From Isoetes taiwanensis (taxonomy: Eukaryota; Streptophyta; Lycopodiopsida; Isoetales; Isoetaceae), in NCBI GenBank assembly GCA_021234155.1, contig JAJEKV010000001.1:28886417-28950416 (forward strand): a DNA stretch of 64,000 nt, written 5' to 3'. The notes below the pieces were generated by a model, which did not search any database, was not told where the DNA came from, and saw nothing but the letters and a program-made list of their open reading frames with translations. Positions 1 to 11,400 of the stretch are shown piece after piece (the first letter of the stretch is position 1; the number at the start of each line of letters is the position of its first letter). The position numbers were made by a program, and so were the translations under genes.

Positions 1-149
1 GGAGGTGAAGGGATTGATTGAGTAGGCATGGAGGACACAACAGGAAGACATGAAGGCACATGAGCAACAGTAGGATGTGTGGTCACAGTAGAGGTGAAAG
101 TGGCAGGTGCAACAGTAGAAGAACGAACAGGTTTCAAGGGAGAAGGAAG

Positions 150-1035
150 TAGTCTTCCATCAGTTTGCTTCCGCTCTATTGCCCTCCTTGTCTTAGTTTG
201 CTCTGTTCGTTAGTCCAGTTCATCCTTTTCAGCCTTGTTGATCATTTTTTCATTATCTTCTTGTACTTTATTCACATACTCCGTCAGTTCCTTTGTTTTA
301 GTTCACCCACCTTTACCTTGTTACTAGTATATTTTTTAATCCCGTAGTCACAGTTGGTATGGTTCCTTTTTTGTGTTCTCATTGGTTCTTGCTTGTTCTA
401 TGCCTTGACGTATTTTTCGTCCCTTCTGCGGTGATATGTTTAGGTTTTGGAGTTTTTTAGATCCTTTGGTGCATATATCCCTAAATGTATTCTTCTGTAT
501 CGTTTAATCTACGTGCTTTACGTATTTATGTGTTTTCCTTGTCAGTTTTTTGTTTTCTTGTAGCTCTTTTAATTCCTTTTTTAGTTTATTTGTCTACTAG
601 AAAAAGTGCCCAGCGTTGCTGGGCTTTTCATCGTGCATAAATTGAAAAGGTAATAAACAAGGTGAATTTTAAGTTGAGAACATCTGAAGGGGCAAAAGTT
701 GTGTAAGTGAAACTTACACTATTAGCCAGTATTTCTCTTTCCTAAGCATTTGTCTTTCTTAAGCATAGATTCTTCAAACTTTGGGTTTAGACTTTAGATT
801 CAAAAGCTTCTTAGGGGATTGGAATTTGTTATCACACTTGCTCTGCCTCACAAGCTACCATGTGTAAATTTAGACCAACGATAAGAATCAAAGATTATAG
901 CTTTGACTTTAAAATTTATAAGATGAAAATCCATATGCGTTGTTCCCATTTCCTTTCATCATCGAAGGAACATGCCATCTCAATTTTCTTCTTCCTCTAG
1001 CCTTGTCTTTAACATTTGGACTAAAAAACTCTTTA
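150..1035. other. Pyrimidine-rich and AT-rich non-coding stretch
   Basis: No recognisable gene. Positions about 150-600 are strongly C/T-biased on the plus strand, like the block at 6.1-7.4 kb and the 5' region of the LINE near 18-19 kb. This may be an old LINE 5' UTR remnant in minus orientation, but no LINE coding sequence adjoins it. Short reading frames here are low-complexity and lack protein-like composition. A small hairpin (GCCCAGCGTTGCTGGGC) sits near 608-624. Confidence 0.4.
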
Positions 1036-1038
1036 GGC

Positions 1039-1102
1039 GTTCAATCTTCCCGAAGGAGTTTTCTAGAGGGTTCAATTTTCCCTAAGGAGTTCTTCTAGAG
1101 GG
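1039..1102. repeat. Two-copy tandem repeat, about 32 bp
   Basis: Two adjacent copies of a unit that starts GTTCAAT, contains AAGGAGTT and ends CTAGAGGG (1039-1070 and 1070-1102), differing by a few substitutions and one base. It lies immediately upstream of the SINE. Confidence 0.7.
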
Positions 1103-1111
1103 TTCCCCTTT

Positions 1112-1250
1112 GTTCGATTTAGTGGCTAGTCCATTGGGTTAGCAATTAGGAGATCTTGTGTTCAAGTCTCTGGGGGTCCGTCATATGTCCTTATGGATGC
1201 TGCCAATGTGGCATGACGTAAAAATCTATCTATCTTTCTATCTATCTTTA
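1112..1250 (+). mobile_element. tRNA-derived SINE
   Basis: A short element with the layout of a plant SINE. A tRNA-like head carries an A-box-like motif (TGGCTAGTCCATTGGGTTAGC, about 1123-1143, read with some divergence) and a B box (GTTCAAGTC, 1160-1168) that fits the Pol III consensus. A tRNA-unrelated body follows, then a simple-repeat tail of CTAT/CTTT units (about 1223-1250). Such elements are transcribed by RNA polymerase III and moved by a partner LINE. No clear target-site duplication was found, so the ends are approximate. Confidence 0.65.
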
Positions 1251-4200
1251 CATCGCATATCAAAATGACAAATAAACTATTTTTTTCCCAATAAATATGT
1301 GAATAACATCTCAATTGTACTTAGTAATTTCAAAAATCCTTTCTATAGTATGTAAGTCAAAAGAACATTAGCAAATATATGAACAGCCCTACATGTGGGG
1401 AAATAAATAGGGGATTTGAGTTTTTTTATTTTTGCATAAAAATTTAAGAGAATGCAATGCTCCAACCCTCATCATAAATCCATCTGTTTTTCCCAAATTC
1501 CATCAATCATCTTTTAAAATAAGAACGGATCAATGCATTGCTTTGAGGTCACTCCAATACACCAAGGGAATTGCAGACATTCAATATCTCTTTGTGATAG
1601 ATAAATTCACAGATTAGCACTTAGATTGTCGAATGTGGAATATTAAGAGAATTGTGTGTTTGAAGATATCTGATAAAGGCTTATGTTTCATTTTCTTATG
1701 CAAAAGCCTAAGCAGATTAATAATTGTTTGTCAAATAGGTTTTTACATAAGATAAAATTAATGATGGTTCCAAACAATGCCTATTCTTTCTTTTGAAGTC
1801 AAAAGCTTGCATGATTTGTATAATTTCGTGTAACTTTTTGTACCATATGGCTGATTGTTTAGGGTATCTGTTCGGATCATCCATGTCGATCCACATAAAA
1901 CAATTTGTATCTCCACACATACCCAAAGAAATCATTCCCAGCTATCCAAAAATGACCATCCAAAATGACCAAGTCATGTATCCTCTACCATTTGCTCCAT
2001 TCCCGAAAGTGCAGGCCAATATGAGGATCTTGCGGGCCTTTACAGTACAAAAATACCCTTACCTTAATGCGGACTTCAAGCATTTGATATAACCCTATAT
2101 AATTCTTAACTTTGTCCTCCAAGATTTTGCCCGACAAAAATAATGGCAAGTTCATATCAGCAATGCCTACAAAATGCTTTGCAAAATGCAAAAGATATTA
2201 GATGAAATTTGGGGCTTGATAATCAACACAAACATGAGGCTCCTACCATTTTTTGTGATCATAATTGGCACATTATTGTAATGCATTTTGGTGCCATCCG
2301 GATATTCCAAGGAACAATGTTGAAGGCATACACCTATAAGAAACATTTTGCATCAACATACATCATGGTCGAGCAGCAAAGACTGTCTAAATGCAATGGC
2401 CACACACTTACAATCAGTCCAATAGGAACTCCATTCTTGATTCTTTGTAGAAACATCACAAATGCTTCTCCATAATACATGGTGCTGCAACGTAAGAGGA
2501 AGGGTGGTAAGAAAAGGAAGTACTTTGAGATTATAGAAGGAGATGTTGTTCAAGGGATTTCTGCCGACAAGGAAATGTGGATGCCATTTAAGACTCGAAT
2601 TTGAGACTCGAAGAAGCCATTTGTGAATTCGAGGGACATGATTTATTTTCTGTGAGTATATCGTGGATATGAGCTTATTTCGTGGTGTACAAAGCCGACA
2701 ATCTCTCCAAGAGGAGTTTGAGATGGCTTCTTCATTTGTCCCAACATCTTGTAGTGTCCTGCAATGATCATCTTTGTTTTCGTTTGATGGAGAGACTCAT
2801 GAGCTTGCATGATGTAGAACTGTATTAAATGTGCAAGTGAAAGAGCTGTCTTACCACCGATGAGAATGTTATGTTGGTGAAATGAGCATGCCCAAAACTT
2901 GTGCGTAATTTTGAGAATCAATAGATTAGGCTCTTTGCAATTGACTAAATACATTCTTTCATAGCTGGCTCTAATGCTGTTATAATTCGGGGCATCCAAG
3001 AAAACACCCAAAAGGAGCACCCAAAACACTCTTCTAAACATTAAAAGAAAAAGATGTTGAACCCATTCTTTGGGATGCATCTAAAAACATACATGTACAC
3101 AACTCTCCCACAAACTGCAAGATGCATTGTAGATTCTCACCTTGCAAACAACAAATCCTCTCCGAACCAAATCGGCCTGCATAATTACTCCAAAGGTTCA
3201 TGCCTAGAATCAAGGCCTACCTGGCTGGTTGGAAGCAAGAGAGCCAGGAAGAAAAGTAGGCTGCGACAAGTCGAAATGGCTGTGATAATTACAAACCCTT
3301 ACAAGGACTTAGGGAATCTTGTTGTTCTAATATAGTTGTCACATCAATGCAAACTGTCGGTATTCAAACCGGCCAAAAGCTCCATTATTATATTCATTCT
3401 TCAAAAAAATCAGCAAAAAACTGACCTCATAAAAACCGACCTTAATATTTCTCCTTTAGATCAACTCGCATAGCACATTCTAAGAGTCAGTATTCGAGAC
3501 TGAAAACCAATACAGACCTCAATGATGCCAAATGCCGCGTCTAAATTGATCTATGTTGGAATTTATTAGACAAAATGTCGTACAACTTTATATGAACATA
3601 AAGCATATGAATAACTAACTGGCATGACATATCAAGGGTTTGCCGCCGCATTGATAAACCAAACTTCTGGCCTGCTCTCGTGCGGTTCACACACAATAAG
3701 CATCGGGGAACTATGTTAGCACTCATCCTTGCTTGAATAAAGAGCCCTAGCCAATCTTTTGATCTTAAGGAATTGGAAAAAGCGGTTCTCCATGTCAAAT
3801 CATCGATTAACTATGAATGTACTTCAAGATTGTCTATAATACATCTCGGAATCAACATAATGGCATTGAATAACTGTTGCCAAAGAAAAAAAAAATACAA
3901 CTATAAAATGTATGCATGCAGTCTAGAAGCAAGCTCAAAAGCAGTCTAATTAAAAGTTACAAACATTGAGAGCATTACCGGATAAAGCAAGTACGTAGTA
4001 CCCTTTGACTCATGAAATATCAACCGCATCGTCTGCTCCAAAGTAGATCAAATGGAAACACTATCTCCATCTCTCGGCGATTCTTGCATTTCAATAAGAC
4101 TCCATGTTTACAATTGAGAGTTGAAGCCCGAGATACGCCAATCAGCGAATATGCTAAACCATTTCACAAAAAGTAAAGTGTTAATATGGCTATATCCTTT

Positions 4201-6060
4201 GGCACAAACCTCAATTCAAAACTCGATCCTTCCCAAATAGCCCTCACCTTTGTTTAATAGATTGAACCACATGTGATGGGAAGATGGCGATGAAAGTAAA
4301 GACTAAAAACAAAGTAGAAATACGAGACAACATGTATGCGATTCGAGAGCTAGATGGAGTTCCCTGTCTTCAAGAACATAAGGAGTTTACGTCTTCAAGG
4401 ACTCCACAAATGCCTACAAACAAAACTCAAAACAATTTCAAGCAAACTCAAAAGGATTTCAAACCATAGTCTTTAGTCCGGCTTGATTGATGCTTCCGAA
4501 ATCCTCGGACCATGGATATGTTAACTCCGGAGTTTTTACATCTCGAGCTGAAGCAAATGTCAAAGCTATTTGTTGGTCACGGTCATGTAAATGATTTTTG
4601 CAGAAAATCCCTAGGATTCTACTTGTGCTATGCGGTGGCATAAATCATGCACATAAAAAGGTTGGTTGGTTAAGAAGAGCAAGGGTAGTGCTTGCTTCTC
4701 GGAGCACCGGATCCGTAGTTGAAAAAATTAAAACTTGGAAACAATTAGATGGTTCTAAGCATTCTATAAAGGATATCCAAGTCCTCTGGAAAAAGGAAGC
4801 AAGGAGTTGCCTATATCAGCCATCATTACCTACAACCAAATGTATGTGGAGCAACACCGGGCGGCTAATCGTCACTATAGCAATAGGTGGTTTAATACAC
4901 GGACTCGACTTACTTTTATATAAAGCATGTCAAGAAAATATATATCCCTATGGATACAAAAGTCGAGATCGGACATAGATATATGTGAGACTCTAACAAA
5001 GAGCTCTGGCATGAAACAACCGCTTTTTAGTTGCTTTGGACCATTTGTCGGTATTGATAATTCAGGTCCTTATGGCTTTACGTTTTTACGTTGCCGAGGA
5101 AAAATATCCGTCATGCACACGATGATTGTTTCACTTACCAAGAATGGGGTCTAAACGAAATTTAAATTATCATGTTCACGCACAAGGGGGATAGAACAAC
5201 TAATTGAGTATTTAGTACTAAATCTTTTGCAATGGTTTATTCTACAAAGATGACCGGATTCGGAACAAAGAGCAACTTAAAGATTTTTGCTTTTGTGTTC
5301 GTTGATTTCCCGGATAAGGGCAACCGCCAAGGGTACAACTCTATATGAAAGAATTGCTCGAATGTAGTTTTTGATGCAAAATGTCCGGAGTGTTGATTTC
5401 TTGATGGCATGGCGGATTATAAAGAATACTCAAAAAAAGATGATAGAAGGCATGGAGGCCTCATTTCTGATCTTTGGTAGCAGAAAGCGCTTTAAAACCT
5501 AGGAAGATCGCAGCAATGAGTAAGTCCACCGCTAAGTTAGTAGCGTTTTTGCAATGAAATATCTGTGTTTATTCCACCTAAATGCAACATGCAATGCAAA
5601 CCAAAGGATTCCCCCGACTATAACTCTGTATTTTAAGCCCGTAAATTGAAAAAACGTGGAAGAATGCTTACCTGGTCAAGATTGGGACGATCGAGCCATG
5701 TTTGGTTTGAAACAGAGAATTCCAAAGACTCGGCAAAAGATTCGGCAGCATTTGCACCATCGATCTTCAAGGGAACCGGATTACGCAGGGCTAGATCTTT
5801 GTCCCACCAAAAGCATTATATAGAAGATTCTGAACGTCCATATTGAAACTTGAATTCAAAACCTAAACTGCACACGATCGCCATAGCTGCATTTTATGTG
5901 CAAGAAGCTATTATGCACACCAGAGCATGTTCGACACAGAAAGCAATTAGGAAGCTTAGGGTGCGATCCGGCAAAATCGTTCACGTTGGTTTCTCTCTCT
6001 TTCTTCCTATGCATTAACCTAGAAGGACAAAATAATAACTAATTATTTAACGGCTCAAAA
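1251..6060. other. Gene-poor region with decayed unrecognised reading frames
   Basis: About 4.8 kb without a gene I can name. On the minus strand, frames at 1717-2191 and 2643-3080 (145 codons) have fairly protein-like composition (for example GEIVGFVHHEIS near the end of the latter) and could be remnants of one decayed element read right to left, but I recognise no domain. Plus-strand frames at 4284-5155 are short and broken. AT-rich spacer fills the rest. No tRNA, rRNA or intact host gene was seen. Confidence 0.35.
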
Positions 6061-6089
6061 TGAAAGTTATGGGAAAAAAATTGACGGCC

Positions 6090-7430
6090 GAGATGCTCTG
6101 CACACACTACATTTTGCTTTTATTACTATATATAGATTCTAGTTTGACCCCGTTAGCTCCTTTGGGTAGTACCCTTTCTGCCGTTGTTTTTATTTGCCTC
6201 ATTTTTTCTTTCTATTGTTTCCTTGTGCTCTGTTTTGACCTCCTTAACTCCTTTGCGTCATGCCCTTCTTGCCTTTGCTCATTTCCTCGTTCTTCCTCCA
6301 CTTTTGTCTTGCTTCTTCTATTCCAGTGACTCCATTAGTTCCCTCAATCCATCATGTGTGTGTGTGTATTATGCCAGTCTTTCTGGCATGCATAGCTTTC
6401 ATTTCTATTTTTACCATGTCTTCTCTTGATTCACCTTAATTCTCTTTTCCCTGTTGGTATCCATAATCGTTTTTTTCTATTCGTCATTTTGGGCCAGTTT
6501 TCCCTTCATTTCACTTTTTGCCTTCTATTTTCTTGTCGTCTTGATTTGCTCCATTCTTTTGAGGTAGATTCCTCTTCTATCGGCCAACTAGTTGTATCAT
6601 AGGACCCATTCTAGGAATGCCTGCATCTCCTATTTATACCGCCTCCTTCCTCATTTCTAGTCATCGGCGTTCTCTTGAGCTTCTTTTCCTTGTTGCTCTT
6701 AGCTCCACAAATTTTCCGCTCCCCTCTCCCTTTATCATATCCAAGCTTGTTGGTCATATCTTCGTCTGTTTTCCCGTTTCATCCTGGAAGTTGCTCCATT
6801 TCCATTTAGTCGGTTGGTCATCTGTATGTGTCTATTTGTCTATACTTCTCGGGTCGCTCTGCAGCACCTGTTATTCTCCATGTTTTCTTTCTTATTTAAT
6901 GAAAATGCATATGTTCTTATTTTTCATTTTTTCTCGGCGTGGCACTGTAGCTTCCGAGACATACTTATCATTTCGTTTTTTCTCGGCGTGGCACTATAGT
7001 CTCGGAGTCGTAATTCTTTTTCATTTTCTCTCGGCGTGGCATTGTAACCTCCGAGACAGCACTAATCGGATATTTTTCTCGCGATGGTCATTCCGCAAAT
7101 GGTTCTCGATTGGTCGGTTGTTGTTTCTTCCTCGGCGTGGTCCTGGAGCCTCTGAGTGCTTTTATATTCTTGAGATTTTGGCACATGCCTATGCTTAAAG
7201 CTTCTAACCTTCTAATGGGTTATTCTCCTTTTTCAGACTTTCTATTGCAGGTCGTTTCTTGTACTTCTCTTAGTTGTCAACGCCATCATGTTGTATATCA
7301 ACACACTTCTTGGCGGACGTATGTTAGTGGCATTCTTCGAGAGCCTTGGCGATTATCTCTCATTAGGGTTTTCCTCGAAAACCCAAAGAGGCGGATTTTT
7401 TCATCCTGATGAGAAGGGGTCGCCAGTTTT
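6090..7430. other. Pyrimidine-rich block preceding the Ty3 element
   Basis: A long C/T-rich stretch on the plus strand with open but low-complexity frames; the 193-codon frame at 6617-7198 is rich in F, S and L and has no recognisable motif. Base composition resembles the 5' end of the minus-strand LINE at 18-19 kb. It contains the hairpin array at 6931-7158 and is bracketed by a direct repeat (6584-6618 and 7616-7650). It may be a LINE 5' UTR remnant or a separate insertion. Confidence 0.4.
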
Positions 7431-7650
7431 CTCATCTTTGCATACACCAAATGACGAATAACTCATCTTTTATCTTGTATTCCTTAGTTTTGTCATGCTC
7501 TCGATGATTATCTCTTTACGGAGCATTCAATTTCAAGTTTGTCAAAAAGTTCTACCCCAAGTAGGGGAATCAATTTGTACTCGACGATTTTACAAAGCTC
7601 AATGAGAACACCATGCCAACTAGTTGTATCATAGAACCCATCTTAGGAAT
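6584..7650. repeat. Direct repeat flanking about 1 kb
   Basis: CCAACTAGTTGTATCATAG followed by a related A/G-CCCAT...TAGGAAT tract occurs at 6584-6618 and again at 7616-7650, about 1,032 bp apart, in the same orientation. The enclosed block holds the hairpin array. The second copy ends near the first recognisable gag coding sequence, so this could mark insertion of a block into the leader of the Ty3 element, or a local duplication. Confidence 0.6.
6931..7158. repeat. Array of about 50-bp hairpin repeats
   Basis: Units starting CTCGGCGTGGCA at about 6933, 6982 and 7030, and CTCGGCGTGGTC at 7131, plus a decayed unit near 7077. Spacing is about 50 bp, with one double-length gap filled by the decayed unit. 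Most units carry inverted arms (CTCGG ... CCGAG) and could fold as a short hairpin. Function unknown. Confidence 0.7.
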
Positions 7651-7733
7651 ATGGACACAAGAAAGGTTGCAAATTTTCTGAGTTTAAAAAATGTTTCAAG
7701 AATGATGAGGTTAGAGCTTGGCTTGAGTATGTT

Positions 7734-8640
7734 ATGAGTTTAGGAGCTAACTCTTGGGATGAATTGGTCAAGAAATTCTTGGCAAGGTTTGGTAAGCTTT
7801 CGGATCCTCAGGATTTGATTTTTGAACTGCAAACCTTTCACATAAAGCATGGTGAGAGTGTTTACCAATATGTGGAAAGGTTTAATCTTTATCTTGTCAA
7901 GTGTCAGATTAATCAAGTTCCTAACCATACTTTGCACCTTGTGGCATCTTTTATCAGAGGATTAAACAGTAGACCAAGAATACACAGGGAGATGCTCAAG
8001 ATCTAAAAACAAGAAGGCTTTGACACGATACATAAGGCTTTCACTAAAGCTATACTGAAATTGCAGATATGATTTCCTACTTACCAGATGATATGCAGTC
8101 ACCTCATGATCCTTTTATTCCATATTATGAGCAGGTTTATATAGGACCTGGGCCTATACCAGTTTATGCTATTCAGAAGGAAAAGAAGAAGACAAAAATG
8201 GAGGATAATGAAGGTCCTGTAGCAGATGTGAAAGCTAAGATAACCAAAGTGTCAGAGGCCTTGGTTGAGGTGACCAAGCAACTTCAAGAGATGAAGAACT
8301 CAAAATTTGAGAAGAAAGTTTATCCACCTTGTGCTCACTATTCAAGAAATTCTCACTCCTCTGATTACTGGTGGTATAGGCCTTGTACAAAATGTGGTAA
8401 AAGAGGGCATTTTGGTAAGGAATGCCCTGTGTGTGCCTTTTGCAAAGCTGTGGGACATTAAGAAGATAGGTGCAGTGTAAAAGAATATTTTGCTAGGCAG
8501 GAAGAATCTAAGCCTAATGAACGAAATGCTTCCATCAGATTTGTGCAGGAAATTGAAGATCAGGAGGAGATTATGGCTGTGCATACTAGAGGAATGAACA
8601 ATGCAAAGGAAAAGGAGCCAGCATGAGCTAAGGAAGTCAA
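7734..8640 (+). pseudogene. gag: Ty3 Gag (capsid and CCHC zinc knuckle), broken
   Basis: The 7734-8006 segment matches the Retrotrans_gag pattern: W-x-x-LV-x-x-FL-x-RF, then ESVYQYVERF. Coding continues upstream of the first ATG (AWLEYV just before). After a stop at 8004-8006 a second open segment (8069-8461) includes a lysine-rich stretch and a CCHC knuckle, CTKCGKRGHFGKEC. A second knuckle starts (CAFCKAVGH) but a TAA at about 8459-8461 cuts it before its last Cys, which appears in the same frame just downstream (DRC). Gag forms the particle and binds RNA; this copy cannot make the full protein without readthrough. Confidence 0.85.
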
Positions 8641-8704
8641 TGCTATAAAACACAAGGAAGTTGATCAAAATATAGTTGTACCTCCTCCCCCTGTTCAGAA
8701 ATAT

Positions 8705-9300
8705 TTGAAAAAAGATAAAGATAGTGAAGATTTTGGGTATTTGCTTAAAAATTCTAAAATCAGTGTTGATTTGCTAACTCTGCAGGAGGATTATGACCTA
8801 GGGGCTTTCACTTGTGTTGCCAGAATGGGCAAGAAAATCTTGACCAAGGTTCTATCGAATGGGGGATCACCTCTGAATGTTATGCCTCATCATGTCATGA
8901 GATTGTGTGGCCTTGAGATAGATAAGAAGGCTCCAATGGTTTTAAAATCTTTTTCAAACACAAAGATTAGCCCTGTAGGAATAGTCAGCAATGTGCCAAT
9001 TGATGTTGAAGGTATAATTGTTGCAACTAACTTTGTTGTGGTTGCTTTTGAAGGGATAGAAGAGAAGTCAGACATTTATGATTTGCTTTTGGGAAGGAAA
9101 TGGCTTTCTACAGTTGATGCCAGACCTGTTTGGTCAAAAGGGGAATGCACTATTTCCAATGGTAAGAAAAAGGTAACATTATACAACAAAGTGAGTGAAT
9201 TTGAGGCCTTAAGTTTCATAGAAGAAGAAATGTTGTTGTCAAGCCCATGTGGAGAATTTGAATTAAATACAAGTGATCAAATACCCAATTTGGAGCTCCC
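8705..9300 (+). pseudogene. Ty3 aspartic protease domain, active-site Asp changed
   Basis: The segment has the retropepsin layout: an active-site-like loop, a central beta-rich region and the ILG-like motif YDLLLGRKWL near 9078-9110. The expected Asp-(Gly/Thr)-Gly-Ser of the family is read here as Asn-Gly-Gly-Ser followed by PLNVM, so the catalytic Asp is replaced by Asn (AAT codon near 8860). Retropepsins work as dimers and need this Asp, so the domain should be inactive. The frame is open to 9484 and merges into the RNase H-like segment. Confidence 0.8.
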
Positions 9301-9735
9301 CATTCAACTAGCATTGCCAAAACAAGAAAATTTTGCTTACTTATGGTTTGATGGTGATATTTCCAAAAGATTGAGTGGTGCCTCATCTGCTGCTATTCTC
9401 AAAGATTCCTCCAATAGATTGCTTGCCAAAGTAGGAGATTTTTTCCTAATACAACCTCAAATATGGCAGAATATAAGGCTCTGATAGCAGGTCTCCAAGA
9501 GGCTAAGAATTTGAATATTAATGAAGTTGTTATCTTTGGAGATTCTCAACTTGTTTGCAGGCAAATATTGGGGAGAATATCAGGCTAAAAATGAAGAGAT
9601 GATCTTACTTCGAGATCAAGCTATGGGAGAGTTAAGGAACTTCAAGACTTGGAGGCTTTGTCATGTGCCAAGGGAACAGAATGGTGAAGTTGATGCACTT
9701 TGCAAGAGTGTTCTTCTCAAGCACTTAGCTTAGGG
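9300..9735 (+). pseudogene. RNase H-like domain located upstream of RT
   Basis: After the protease the frame reads WFDGDISKRLSGASSAAIL, matching the first strand and Asp of type I RNase H. A frameshift near 9450 leads to MAEYKALIAGL (around 9463), then VIFGDSQLVCRQILG, the classic GDSQLV motif, and after another shift HVPREQNGEVDALCK near 9660-9700, resembling the final motif of the fold. Order of motifs supports a full RNase H domain. It is additional to the degenerate RNase H that follows RT. At least two frameshifts and one stop break it. Confidence 0.75.
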
Positions 9736-9924
9736 AGCAATTCAAGAGGAAGAACTGGAGAAAAAAGACCTGCAACAACTCTATCCTATTCTGGTAATCA
9801 ATGCTAGTGAGGAAAAACAGGTAAAGGAAGTTAAATTGAAGAAAAAGGGTCTAGATAGAGTTCTATATGTTGGAAACTTGTTCAAAGAAGAAGATAATAC
9901 CTTTGTTACTAATTTTTTTGATGG

Positions 9925-10690
9925 TTGGAAGGACATTTTTCTTGGGATTATGATGAGTTGGTTGGTGTTGACAGAAGGATCTGTGAGTTTGAGATAAAAA
10001 TTAAGGAAGGTATGAAACCTGTGGTACAAAAGCTCAGAAGAATTAATGCATCCTTATTAGGCCTAATCAAAGAGGAGTTGTATAAAATGAAGGATACGGG
10101 TGTGATTGCAGAGATTGTAAACCCTGAATGGCTATCTTGCATTGTTCCAGTAGAAAAGAAAAATAAAACTATAAGGATTCGCATTGATTATAGGGACTTG
10201 AATAAAGCTACCATCAAAGATTGCTACCCCTTTGCCAGTTTTAGAAGAAGTCTTACATGCTGTTGCAGGCAAGAAAATATATTCTTTCTTAGATGGCTTT
10301 TCAGGTTTCAACCAAATAAGCATAAAGGAGGAGGCTCAGCCAAAGACTTCATTCATTACACCATGGAGAGGCAAGAAAATATATTCTTTCTTAGATGGCA
10401 TTTCAGGTTTCAACCAAATAAGCATAAAGGAGGAGGATCAGCCAAAGACTTCATTCATTACACCATGTGGAACATTTGGCATGAAAAGGATGCCCTTTGG
10501 ACTCATGAATACATCTGCAACTTTCCAGAGAGCTATGGACACCATTTTCAAGGACATGCCTACTAATGCTTTTCGTGTCTTCTTGGATGATCTTTGCTTA
10601 GAACTTCCCTCAAAAATTATTTTGATATTTTAACTAAGTTGTTTGCCTTGTGCAGAAAAAGGGGAGTCAGTTTAAACCCAAAGAAATGTG
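9925..10690 (+). pseudogene. Ty3 reverse transcriptase, with internal tandem duplication
   Basis: RT motifs in order: VQKLRRINASLLGLIKEEL, GVIAEIVNPEWLS, IRIDYRDLNKATIKDCYP (to about 10,230), a frameshift, then FLDGFSGFNQISI (first catalytic Asp), GTFGMKRMPFGLMN and VFLDDL (near 10,573-10,590, the YLDD-type box). A 102-bp tandem duplication (10,268-10,369 and 10,370-10,471) repeats the FLDG-SGFNQI segment in frame, adding 34 codons inside the palm. Downstream thumb sequence (SLNPKKCVF) is in another frame. The enzyme cannot be functional as read. Confidence 0.9.
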
Positions 10691-10748
10691 TTTTTTTGTG
10701 TTGAAAAGGAGAATTGCTTGGACATGTTGTGTCTAAAAAGGCATTCAA

Positions 10749-11400
10749 GTGGCTGAAGCTAAGTTTGAAGCTTTGAAGAAGCTAGCACCTCCAAAAACAC
10801 CCAAGCAGGGAAAAAGCTTCATGGAAATGACTAGTTTTCTGAGAATGTATGTCCCTCACTTCTCACACACTATGAATCCAATTTCTAACCTCACAAAGGT
10901 TGGGAAATTTTCCAAGAGTGAAAGCAAGCATATTTTGGTTGATTGGAATGAAGAGTGTCAGGAATCCTTTGATAAAATCATCAATGCCATCGGCCATTTT
11001 ATCCTGCTGAAGCCCCCCGATCTAGAAAAGCCTTTCAAAGCCTATATCAGTGTTACTAAAAAGGCAATTGGTCTTGCATTATTGGAAGAAGACCATCATA
11101 TTGCTTTTGCCAGCAAAATGTGATCTGATACTGAGCTAAGATACCCTAGACTGGAAAAGAGTGCAGCTGCTCTGATGTTTTTGATAGAAAGGCAGGGACA
11201 TTTGCTACAAAACAGCCAAACTCAAGTTTATATGAGGCAAAATCCTCTATCTCTCCTTTTTGCAAAGAAACAACCTAAAGCAAAATTGTGTAGATGGGCT
11301 TGTAAAGTTCAAGCCTATAATATTACGGTCAAAGTTGTGAATTTAGTGGAAAATCCCAGTTCCTATCTACCTTATGCTCTATTTGAACACGAGGACCAAG
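10749..11400 (+). pseudogene. Ty3 RT connection and RNase H region
   Basis: 10,749-11,123 encodes the post-thumb part: FEALKKLAPPKTPKQ..SFMEMTSFLRMYVPHFS..MNPISNLTK, then FKAYISVTKKAIGLAL, where Ty3 elements usually have DAS in the first RNase H motif; here it reads ISV. The frame stops at 11,121-11,123 (TGA) after IAFASKM, with the expected SDTELRYPRLEKSAAALMF continuing in frame behind the stop. This RNase H appears degenerate in the motif sense as well as broken. Confidence 0.8.

Noticed and set aside
6617-7198. 193-codon plus-strand frame as a membrane protein
   Set aside because: Composition (F, S, L, C) follows from the C/T-rich DNA, no conserved motif is present, and it runs through the hairpin array.
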